Assembly (NCBI GenBank): GCA_016875665.1
Contig: VGPA01000059.1
Coordinates: 1 to 7,974 of the forward strand
DNA: 7,974 nucleotides
From: Chloroflexota bacterium
GTDB lineage: Bacteria; Chloroflexota; Limnocylindria; P2-11E
Reading direction: 5' to 3'
Made by a program: the position numbers and the translations under genes. Positions within the stretch are counted from its first letter, which is position 1. Each line of letters begins with the position of its first letter. Shown one piece after another: positions 1 through 5,153 of this stretch. Under the pieces are notes generated by a model. The model ran no database searches, was not told the origin of the DNA, and saw only the letters and a program-made list of their open reading frames with translations.

Positions 1-1
1 G

Positions 2-691
2 GGGACGTTCGACCCGGCCATCGTCGACCGCTGGCTGCGCGTGAGCGACCGCGACGGCCTGCTCATGGCGCGTCGCGTCGCGCGCGAGGAGGGCATCCTC
101 GTCGGTGGCTCGTCCGGCACGGCGCTCCACGCCGCGGTGATGACGGCGAGCGGCCTCGACGAGTCGGCGCTCGTGGTCGTGCTCTTCCCCGACTCGGGGC
201 GCTCGTACCTCTCCAAGCTGTTCAACGACGAGTGGATGCGCCAGAACGGGTTCACCGAGCGCTTCTTCATGCCGGCCACGGTCGACGACGTGCTGCGCGA
301 CCGAATCGGGACGCCGGAGCTGATCTGCGTGTCGCAGGCGGACACCGTGCGCGCAGCGATCGAGACGATGCAGCGCTACGGCATCTCGCAGATCCCGGTG
401 ACGACCGCGGGGCGGCTGGACCGCGCGGAGGAGATGGTGGGCAGCGTGCAGGAGCGCACCATGCTCGATCGCGTGTTCCGCGACCCCGAGCTGGTCGATC
501 AGCGCGTCGAGCGCGTCATGGAGGCGCCCTTTCCGGTCGTGCGCGACTCCGACGCGGTCGAGCGCCTGTACGCGGAGCTGTCGGCGGGTGCGCCGGCCCT
601 GCTCGCCCTCGCCGGCGAGCGCCCGGTCTCGATCATCACCAAGGCGGACCTGCTCGAGTTCGTCGCGCACCAGCGGCGGAGGGGGCATTGA
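2..691 (+). CDS. cbs: Cystathionine beta-synthase, C-terminal part (5' end outside window)
   Basis: This is the 3' part of a PLP-dependent enzyme that condenses serine with homocysteine to cystathionine, the first step of reverse transsulfuration in the cytoplasm. The reading frame is open from base 2, so the gene begins before the window; the GTG at 41 is an internal codon. The sequence begins in the end of the catalytic domain. A GGSSG motif at nt 104-118 matches the family loop whose serine contacts the PLP pyridine nitrogen. From about nt 290 to 680 there are two CBS (Bateman) motifs, the first around 'TMQRYGISQIPV' and the second ending 'SIITKADLLEFV'. In this family such a pair is often regulatory. 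The stop shares one base with the start of the next gene, a cystathionine lyase, which supports the assignment. The PLP lysine lies outside the window. A cysteine synthase carrying CBS domains is a less likely alternative. Confidence 0.9.
   Translation, partial: GTFDPAIVDRWLRVSDRDGLLMARRVAREEGILVGGSSGTALHAAVMTASGLDESALVVVLFPDSGRSYLSKLFNDEWMRQNGFTERFFMPATVDDVLRDRIGTPELICVSQADTVRAAIETMQRYGISQIPVTTAGRLDRAEEMVGSVQERTMLDRVFRDPELVDQRVERVMEAPFPVVRDSDAVERLYAELSAGAPALLALAGERPVSIITKADLLEFVAHQRRRGH
678..685 (+). promoter_or_regulatory. Ribosome-binding site of the cystathionine lyase gene
   Basis: A GGAGGGGG run ends 5 nt before the ATG at 691. It lies inside the last codons of the upstream gene. It fixes the lyase start at 691, although the frame stays open upstream to 232. 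Confidence 0.75.
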
Positions 692-1845
692 TGGCGCGTG
701 AGCGCAAGCGGCACAACGCGTCGTTCGAGACGCTCGCGATCCACGCGGGCCAGGACCCGGAGGGGCTGACCGGCGCGGTGGCCGTGCCGATCTTCCAGAC
801 GAGCACCTTTGCGCAGGAGGCCGTCGGCAAGCACAAGGGCTACGAGTACTCCCGCTCGGGCAATCCGACGCGCACGGCGCTCGAGACCTGCCTCGCCGCG
901 CTCGAGGGTGGGCAGTGGGGTCTCGCGTTCGCCTCGGGCCTCGCGGCGAGCGACGCCGTGGCGCATCTCCTGTCCTCGGGCGACCACGTCGTGATCGCGG
1001 ACGACGTGTACGGCGGCACGTACCGGCTGTTCGCGCGGGTGTTCGACCGTGCCGGCATCGCGCTCTCGCCGGTCGACATGCGCGATCACGCCGCGGTCCG
1101 CCGCGCCGTCACGAAGAAGACGCGGCTCGTCTGGATGGAGTCGCCGACCAACCCGATGCTCAAGATCGTCGACATCGCCGCGATCAGCGAGATCGCGCAC
1201 AAGGCCGGCGCCATCGCGCTTGTGGACAACACCTTCGCCACGCCGTTCCTCCAGCGCCCGCTCGCGCTCGGCGCCGACCTCGCGCTCCACTCGACCACCA
1301 AGTACATCGGTGGCCACTCGGACGTGGTCGGCGGCGCCGTGATCGGCAATGGGGCGGAGCTGCGCGAGCGGCTCGCGTTCGTGCAGAACGCCGCGGGCGG
1401 TGTGCCCGGCCCGTTCGACTGCTGGCTCGTCCTGCGCGGCGCCAAGACGCTGGCCGTACGGATGGAGCGCCACTCGCAGAACGCGCTCGCCGTCGCGGAG
1501 TGGCTCCAGGAGCACCCGAAGGTGAGCCGCGTGATCTACCCCGGCCTCGCCTCCCATCCCGGGCACGACCTCGCACGCCGGCAGATGCGCGAGTTCGGGG
1601 GGATGCTGTCGTTCGAGGTGCAGGGCGGCGAGGCGGCGGCCAAGCGCCTGGTCGCGAAGACGAAGGTGTTCACCCTCGCCGAGTCGCTCGGCGGCGTCGA
1701 GTCGCTGATCGAAGTGCCGCTCGCGATGACGCACGCGTCGGTGCGCGGGACCAAGGTCGCGCCGCCCGCCGCCCTCGTGCGGGCGTCGGTGGGTATCGAG
1801 CACGTCGACGACATGATCGCCGACCTGGCCCAGGCGCTCGGCTAG
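691..1845 (+). CDS. Cystathionine gamma-lyase / gamma-synthase (Cys/Met metabolism PLP enzyme)
   Basis: This is a 384-residue fold-type I PLP enzyme, the usual full length for the family. Next to a cystathionine beta-synthase it most likely cleaves cystathionine to cysteine, 2-oxobutyrate and ammonia. Visible motifs are YSRSGNPT (residues 53-60, the neighbour-subunit Tyr/Arg that bind PLP phosphate), SGLAA (82-86), the ring-stacking Tyr107 in DDVYGGT, MESPTNP, Asp179 in LVDNTFATP, and the Schiff-base Lys204 in STTKYIGGHSD. The Asp-to-Lys spacing is the same as I recall for human cystathionine gamma-lyase. Glu337 in SLGGVES is the conserved Glu-Ser of lyases and synthases. The ATG at 691 follows a strong ribosome-binding site and shares one base with the upstream TGA. 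Lyase and gamma-synthase cannot be separated safely by sequence, and many actinobacterial members are annotated metB. Operon context favours the lyase role. Confidence 0.92.
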   Translation: MARERKRHNASFETLAIHAGQDPEGLTGAVAVPIFQTSTFAQEAVGKHKGYEYSRSGNPTRTALETCLAALEGGQWGLAFASGLAASDAVAHLLSSGDHVVIADDVYGGTYRLFARVFDRAGIALSPVDMRDHAAVRRAVTKKTRLVWMESPTNPMLKIVDIAAISEIAHKAGAIALVDNTFATPFLQRPLALGADLALHSTTKYIGGHSDVVGGAVIGNGAELRERLAFVQNAAGGVPGPFDCWLVLRGAKTLAVRMERHSQNALAVAEWLQEHPKVSRVIYPGLASHPGHDLARRQMREFGGMLSFEVQGGEAAAKRLVAKTKVFTLAESLGGVESLIEVPLAMTHASVRGTKVAPPAALVRASVGIEHVDDMIADLAQALG

Positions 1846-1848
1846 GGC

Positions 1849-2259
1849 ATGACCGCGCCCGCCTCGAGCGGAATCCGCTACGTCGGCCTGACGGTCTCCG
1901 ACGCCCGCCGTTCCGCCGATTGGTACCTCCGCCTCCTCGGATGGGAGGAGATCAAGGCCGTCGCCGAGCCGGACGGGCGGCTGCGCGAGGTGCAGCTCCA
2001 CCACCGGCCCTCGGACACCACGGTCGGCCTGATCCAGCACGCCGGATCGCCGGCACCCCGTTTCGACGAGACGTGCGCGGGCCTCGACCACCTCGAGGTG
2101 AACGTGCCCACGCGGGAGGACCTCGTCGCCTGGATCGCACGCCTCGACGCGCTCGGCATCGCGCACTCACCGCTCGAGGATCGGCCCTCGTCGCAGCTGG
2201 TGACGTTCCGCGATCCGGATCACATCCAGCTCGAGTTTTATTGGCGTAAACGCGGGTGA
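1849..2259 (+). CDS. VOC-superfamily (glyoxalase/bleomycin-resistance fold) protein
   Basis: This is a 136-residue single-unit vicinal oxygen chelate protein with paired beta-alpha-beta-beta-beta modules. The first module opens 'YVGLTVSDARRSADWYLRLLGWEE' (around residues 11-34); the second runs from 'GLDHLEVNVP' (around 79-88) to 'FRDPDHIQLEFYW'. In metal-dependent members the ligands come from a first-strand His, a His in GLDH, and a Glu near the C-terminus. Here His81 and Glu129 are in place, but the first position is Tyr11, so metal binding may be altered or lost. The substrate cannot be predicted. The start is 3 nt after the lyase stop, with only a weak AGGG nearby, suggesting translational coupling. 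The stop overlaps the next start by GTGA. Its place in a sulfur/thiol operon hints at thiol-adduct or reactive-carbonyl chemistry, but that is inference. Confidence 0.8.
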   Translation: MTAPASSGIRYVGLTVSDARRSADWYLRLLGWEEIKAVAEPDGRLREVQLHHRPSDTTVGLIQHAGSPAPRFDETCAGLDHLEVNVPTREDLVAWIARLDALGIAHSPLEDRPSSQLVTFRDPDHIQLEFYWRKRG

Positions 2260-2942
2260 ACGTGCTCGTCGCGTTCGGCGCCGGCATGCTCTCGTTCCTG
2301 TCGCCGTGCGTCCTGCCGCTCGTGCCCGCGTTCCTGATCAACCTCGCCGGCGAATCGGCCCTCGGCGGCACCCGGCGCGTGCATACCGTCACCCACGCGC
2401 TCGCGTTCGTGCTGGGCTTCACCACCGTATTCACGCTGCTGTGGGTCGCGGTCGCGGTGGTCGGCGCGCTCGCCGGGGAGCTGCTCGTCTGGCTCCAGCG
2501 CGTCGGCGGTGCGCTGCTGGTTCTGTTCGGCGTGCACATGCTCGGCCTGGTGAACGTGCCGTTCCTCGATCGCGCGCGCGAGGTCCGCCTCGAGGGGTCG
2601 TCCACCGGCTACCCGCGGTCGTTCCTGGTCGGAGTCGCGTTCGGCGCGGGCTTCACGCCCTGCGTGGGGCCGTACCTCGCGCTCATCCTGAACCTCTTGC
2701 TCAATACCGACCTCGCCAGCGGAACGGTGCTGCTCGTCGCGTACTCGCTCGGCCTGGGGGTGCCGTTCCTGCTCGTCGCGGCGGGGGTCGGGGCGGGAGC
2801 GCCGCTCGCGTTCCTGCGCCGCAACGCGCGCACCGTGTCGTACGCCGGGGGCGTGCTCGTGATCGGGCTCGGCCTCTTGCTCATGAGCGGCCAGTTCGCC
2901 CGGCTCGCCCAGTACTTCAACTTCCTGCCGCTGCTGGGCTGA
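2256..2942 (+). CDS. ccdA: Cytochrome c biogenesis / thiol-disulfide transporter CcdA
   Basis: This is a 228-residue polytopic membrane protein of the CcdA (short DsbD) family. The family passes electrons from cytoplasmic thioredoxin through a membrane cysteine pair to extracytoplasmic thioredoxin-like proteins, for example during cytochrome c maturation. The N-terminus carries the hallmark 'LSFLSPCVLPLVPAFL' with Cys18. The second family cysteine, Cys136, lies in 'GFTPCVGPYLALIL'. About six hydrophobic segments are present, matching the family topology. The GTG start at 2256 overlaps the preceding TGA by four bases (GTGA) and puts the first cysteine at the usual depth. The next gene starts immediately after the stop and encodes a TlpA/ResA-like thioredoxin, the standard redox partner. 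The family assignment is firm; the final electron acceptor is not shown by the sequence. Confidence 0.93.
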   Translation: MNVLVAFGAGMLSFLSPCVLPLVPAFLINLAGESALGGTRRVHTVTHALAFVLGFTTVFTLLWVAVAVVGALAGELLVWLQRVGGALLVLFGVHMLGLVNVPFLDRAREVRLEGSSTGYPRSFLVGVAFGAGFTPCVGPYLALILNLLLNTDLASGTVLLVAYSLGLGVPFLLVAAGVGAGAPLAFLRRNARTVSYAGGVLVIGLGLLLMSGQFARLAQYFNFLPLLG

Positions 2943-3530
2943 ATGCGTCCCGCCATGCCGCGCTGGGTCAGCTGGGTGATCCTCGGCGCGATCGGGCTCG
3001 CCGTCGCGGCCTCGCTCGTCGGGGGCGACTTTTCGCGGACCGTGGGCGTGCAGCAGGCCGGGCCCACGGGCGTGGGCGTCGTGCGCCGCGTCGTCGACTC
3101 GCCCGACACCGCCGGGCGCGTCGGGTCGCTCGCTCCCGACTTCGAGTGGAACGTTGCGGGCGGCGGTACGGCGACGCTGGCGTCGCTGCGCGGCAAGACG
3201 GTGATCGTGAACTTCTGGGCCACCTGGTGCGTGCCGTGCCGCGACGAGATGCCCGCGCTGGAGCGCGCGGCGAAGGCCGATCCGTCCGTCGTCGTGCTCG
3301 CCGTCGACCTCCTCGAGGAGGGTGAGCCGGTCCGGGCGTTCTTCGATTCCCTGGGGCTGCGCGCGCTGCGCCCGCTCCTGGACACCGATGGGACGGTCGC
3401 CCGCCGCTACGCGGTCTTCAGCCTGCCCACGACCTTCTTCGTGGCGCCCGACGGCATGGTGCGCGTGGTGCACGTGGGCGGCCCGATGTCGTCCGAGGTC
3501 ATCGCGCAGGGGATCGCGAAGGCGCGCTAG
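2943..3530 (+). CDS. Membrane-anchored TlpA/ResA-like thiol-disulfide oxidoreductase
   Basis: This is a 195-residue protein with an N-terminal hydrophobic anchor at about residues 8-27 ('WVSWVILGAIGLAVAAS') and an extracytoplasmic thioredoxin-fold domain from about residue 55. The active site is Trp95-Cys96-Val-Pro-Cys99 in 'NFWATWCVPCRDEMPALE', typical of TlpA/ResA/DsbE proteins. The cis-proline loop is at Pro162 in 'SLPTTFFV'. Such proteins usually reduce disulfides outside the membrane, often in apocytochrome c, and receive electrons from CcdA, encoded directly upstream with no gap. The ATG at 2943 is preferred because it abuts the ccdA stop; an ATG at 2955 would also leave the anchor intact. 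The stop falls in a CTAG shared with the stop of the opposing thioesterase gene. Whether the role is cytochrome c maturation or another thiol reduction is not decided here. Confidence 0.9.
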   Translation: MRPAMPRWVSWVILGAIGLAVAASLVGGDFSRTVGVQQAGPTGVGVVRRVVDSPDTAGRVGSLAPDFEWNVAGGGTATLASLRGKTVIVNFWATWCVPCRDEMPALERAAKADPSVVVLAVDLLEEGEPVRAFFDSLGLRALRPLLDTDGTVARRYAVFSLPTTFFVAPDGMVRVVHVGGPMSSEVIAQGIAKAR

Positions 3531-4006
3531 ACCTCGGGCGAGCGGGCGAGCCGGTGCGCCCGCCGCAGCTTCGCCTTTGCCTGTCGCCGCTGCTCGGCCG
3601 CCGTCTCCGCGATGATCGGCGGCACCTTCGTCGGCTTGTCGGTGTCGTCCAGGGCGACGAACACAAGGTAGGCGGACGCGACGTGCCGGACCTCGCCGGT
3701 GGTCGGGTCCTCGGCCTCGACGCGCACGCCGACCTCCATGCTGGTGCTGCCGACGTCGTTCACGGAACCGCGGCAGGTGACGACGTCACCGAGGCGGACC
3801 GGCGCAAGGAACGAGAGCTCGTCGATGCGCGCCGTGACGCAGCGCCTGCGCGCGTGCCGCATCGCGCACACGCCCGCGCACTCGTCGATCAGGCGCATCA
3901 CCTCGCCGCCGTGGGCGGTGCCCCGCACGTTCAGCTCGCGCGGCGTGAACAGGCGGGTCAGGATCGTGGCGGAGGCGGCGACGGGCTTGGCCTCGAGCGA
4001 CCCCAC
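3527..4006 (-). CDS. Acyl-CoA thioesterase, hotdog fold (YciA/BACH-type)
   Basis: This is a 159-residue protein that hydrolyses acyl-CoA to free fatty acid and CoA in the cytoplasm. The hotdog hallmark 'GTAHGGEVMRLIDECAG' (residues 29-45) carries Asp41 at the position of the catalytic Asp of YciA-like enzymes. It is followed by 'DELSFLAPVRLGDVV' and 'TSMEVGVRVEAED', typical of the acyl-CoA hydrolase family. A charged Ala/Arg/Lys-rich tail of about 25 residues ends the protein, as in many actinobacterial relatives. The frame stays open upstream to 4324, which would run over the pilin gene. I chose the GTG whose complement is at 4004-4006 because the family homology begins just after it and an AGGA lies 9 nt upstream (complement of 4016-4019). 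It stands alone between two + strand operons and is divergent from the Tad operon. Its stop shares CTAG with the upstream neighbour. The preferred acyl chain cannot be read from the sequence. Confidence 0.9.
   Translation of the reverse strand: MGSLEAKPVAASATILTRLFTPRELNVRGTAHGGEVMRLIDECAGVCAMRHARRRCVTARIDELSFLAPVRLGDVVTCRGSVNDVGSTSMEVGVRVEAEDPTTGEVRHVASAYLVFVALDDTDKPTKVPPIIAETAAEQRRQAKAKLRRAHRLARSPEV
3542..3563 (+). terminator. Possible hairpin at the convergent gene ends
   Basis: A 7-bp perfect inverted repeat (GCGGGCG / CGCCCGC) with an 8-nt loop begins 11 nt after the tlpA-like stop. No T-run follows, and the hairpin lies inside the last codons of the opposing thioesterase gene. It could slow or end transcription of the sulfur operon. 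In DNA this GC-rich it could equally be chance. Confidence 0.25.
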
Positions 4007-4047
4007 GTGCTCCGATCCTACGCGCTTCCCGCCCGGCTTCCGTACCC

Positions 4048-4061
4048 GGTACCGCGGTACC
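4048..4061. repeat. Perfect 14-bp palindrome, candidate operator
   Basis: The sequence GGTACCGCGGTACC is its own reverse complement. It lies 69 nt before the Flp start and 42 nt before the thioesterase start on the other strand. A third GTACC at 4042-4046 extends the pattern on one side. Placement between divergent genes fits a dimeric regulator site. It could also be part of a GC-rich promoter or chance. Confidence 0.4.
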
Positions 4062-4115
4062 CCAGCGGTAGTGCATCGCCCGGCCGCGGACCCGGCCGCA
4101 CGGTGCTCGGAAACC

Positions 4116-4120
4116 GGAGG
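4116..4120 (+). promoter_or_regulatory. Ribosome-binding site of the Flp pilin gene
   Basis: GGAGG is followed after 9 nt by the ATG at 4130. It decides the start of a small gene whose frame stays open far upstream, to 3554, as a shadow of the opposing thioesterase gene. Confidence 0.7.
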
Positions 4121-4129
4121 TGCACCGAC

Positions 4130-4297
4130 ATGAGGCTGTGGGGTCGACTCGGCGACGCGCGGGGACTGGCGACGATCGAGTACGTCATCGGCGCGGCCAT
4201 CGTTCTCGGAACGCTCGCGGCCGGCGTCTCGGCGTGGAACAACGGGATGGTCGCTCGACTGGAGTCGCTGGTGACACAGGTGCAGGCGGTTCGTTGA
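4130..4297 (+). CDS. flp: Flp-type major pilin precursor (Tad pilus)
   Basis: This is a 55-residue prepilin that would form the Tad pilus fibre after cleavage by a TadV/CpaA-type peptidase. It has a 12-residue positively charged leader ending in Gly12, then 'LATIEYVIGAAIVLG'. Glu and Tyr thus fall at mature positions +5 and +6, the Flp family signature. A single hydrophobic segment of about 20 residues follows, then a short tail with 'WNNGMVARLESLVTQVQAV'. The mature protein would be only 43 residues, within the small range usual for Flp pilins. The start is set by GGAGG at 4116-4120. The stop overlaps the TadE start by TTGA. It is the first gene of the Tad operon, where abundant pilins often sit. 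The peptidase gene is not in this window. Confidence 0.87.
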   Translation: MRLWGRLGDARGLATIEYVIGAAIVLGTLAAGVSAWNNGMVARLESLVTQVQAVR

Positions 4298-4680
4298 GGA
4301 CCGATGACTCCGGGCTGGCGACACTGGAGACGATCCTGTCGGTGGTCGTCCTCGTGCCGGTCCTGTTCAGCGTCATCGCGTTCGGCGGCGCGTTCCAGCG
4401 CTGGATCGCGCAGGACGCCGCGGTCGTGCAGGCCGCGCGGTTCGCAGCCGAGGTCGGAGGCGACTCCGCGGAGGTGCGCGCGCTGCTCGCCGACGCGCTC
4501 ACCGGCTCCGGGATCGACCCGTCGCGCGTCGACGTCTCGATCGAGCCGTCGCGCGTCGGGTGGCGCGAGCCGATCACCGTCCGCGCGGTATCGCAAGCAC
4601 GGATCGATATTCCCTTCATCCTGCACATCGACCTTCCACTCAGTTCCAGTGCGGTTGCCCGCGGCGAGGTGAACCGCTGA
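4294..4680 (+). CDS. tadE: TadE-like pseudopilin
   Basis: This is a 128-residue minor pilin of the TadE family, thought to act in initiation or priming of the Tad pilus. A 7-residue leader ends in Gly7 and is followed by 'LATLETILSVVVLVPVLF', so Glu is at +5 of the predicted mature protein. A single transmembrane helix follows (about residues 12-32), then an extracytoplasmic domain containing 'DAAVVQAARFAAEVGGD', typical of TadE. The TTG at 4294 is the only start codon that keeps a normal short leader. It overlaps the flp stop (TTGA) and has AGGCGG 4 nt upstream. The frame is open further upstream to 4120, but that would read through the pilin gene. The cleavage site closely resembles that of the preceding pilin (LATIE versus LATLE), so one peptidase could process both. 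Confidence 0.83.
   Translation: MRTDDSGLATLETILSVVVLVPVLFSVIAFGGAFQRWIAQDAAVVQAARFAAEVGGDSAEVRALLADALTGSGIDPSRVDVSIEPSRVGWREPITVRAVSQARIDIPFILHIDLPLSSSAVARGEVNR
4667..4671 (+). promoter_or_regulatory. Ribosome-binding site supporting a CTG start for the TadG-like gene
   Basis: AGGTG lies 5 nt before a CTG at 4677. No ATG, GTG or TTG occurs in that frame between 4563 and the TTG inside the transmembrane segment. The site makes CTG the best available start. Confidence 0.5.
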
Positions 4681-5153
4681 GCGGGGAGCGCGGCAGCGCC
4701 GCCTTGATCACCGTCCTGATGCTGCCGCTCGTCCTGGTCGTCATCCTCGGCGTGTTGGAGCTCGGCGCGCTCCGCGTCGCGGCCGCGCGGGCACGCTCGG
4801 CGGCCGACCTCGCCACCGTCGTGGCGATCGGCGATCAAGACCTGCTGGCGCTCAGCGCGACCGGCCGGTTTCGCCCCTCCCAGGACGCCGCCGCGGTCGC
4901 ACGCGAGTACCTCGTGCTCAATCTGCTTCCCGTGGAGCACACGCTCGGCGCGGGGGCGGCCGCGATCGCCGGCGCCGCGGACGTCGCGGTGTTCGCCGAT
5001 GCGGGGCAAACCGATCCGCTCACGGGGCGCCGGTACGAGCAGCCGGCGGTTCGCATCTCGGCCGATGTCCCCATCAAGACGCCGGCCTTCGCCGCGCTCT
5101 TGCTCGGTGCCGTGACGACGATCCGAGTCGACGCCGCGAGCGAGGCGCGATGA
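4677..5153 (+). CDS. TadG-like minor pilin / pilus assembly protein
   Basis: This protein of about 158 residues has the N-terminal region of TadG-like Flp pilus assembly proteins: 'GERGSAALITVLMLPLVLVVI', one transmembrane helix (about residues 8-30), then 'AAARARSAADLATVVAI'. That matches the family's conserved small-residue helix after the membrane segment. Unlike the two preceding pilins there is no Glu at +5 after Gly6, so prepilin cleavage is not predicted. The outer part (around residues 60-158) has no motif I recognise. It is short compared with full TadG proteins, which often carry a von Willebrand A domain; none is visible. The start is uncertain. I favour CTG at 4677, which overlaps the tadE stop (CTGA) and follows AGGTG. 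The alternative ATG at 4560 would add 39 residues lying over tadE. The stop overlaps the next start (ATGA). Confidence 0.75.
   Translation: MSGERGSAALITVLMLPLVLVVILGVLELGALRVAAARARSAADLATVVAIGDQDLLALSATGRFRPSQDAAAVAREYLVLNLLPVEHTLGAGAAAIAGAADVAVFADAGQTDPLTGRRYEQPAVRISADVPIKTPAFAALLLGAVTTIRVDAASEAR

Larger units (their letters stand above)
4007..4129. promoter_or_regulatory. Divergent intergenic region between thioesterase and Tad operon
   Basis: This 123-nt stretch is the only true gap in the window. It must hold the promoter of the minus-strand thioesterase gene and probably that of the Tad operon. I see no convincing -35/-10 pair. It contains GTACC three times at 7-8 nt spacing (4042-4061), which includes a perfect palindrome. 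It also contains GCGGTA twice (4054 and 4065), and CGGCCG at 4081-4086 and 4093-4098, which can pair as a 6-bp hairpin just ahead of the pilin ribosome-binding site. Promoter positions cannot be given. Confidence 0.5.

Noticed and set aside
41..43. GTG as the start of the first gene
   Set aside because: The frame is open to the window edge and residues before it ('GTFDPAIVDRWLR') continue the CBS catalytic domain, so the gene is truncated by the window.
499..2166. 555-codon open frame on the minus strand, antisense to the CBS, lyase and VOC genes
   Set aside because: The translation is Arg/Glu/Asp/His-rich with no recognisable motif, as expected for the antisense frame of high-GC genes. The plus strand carries three well-matched families there.
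2238..3473. 411-codon open frame on the minus strand, antisense to ccdA and the thioredoxin gene
   Set aside because: Low-complexity charged translation; both sense genes have clear catalytic motifs and exact operon junctions.
4020..4110. Promoter search ahead of the Tad operon
   Set aside because: No -35/-10 pair with sensible spacing stands out in this GC-rich stretch, so no promoter was assigned.
4007..4324. N-terminal extension of the thioesterase gene up to 4324
   Set aside because: It would overlap the flp and tadE genes, has no family similarity, and a GTG with a ribosome-binding site at 4006 fits the usual protein length.
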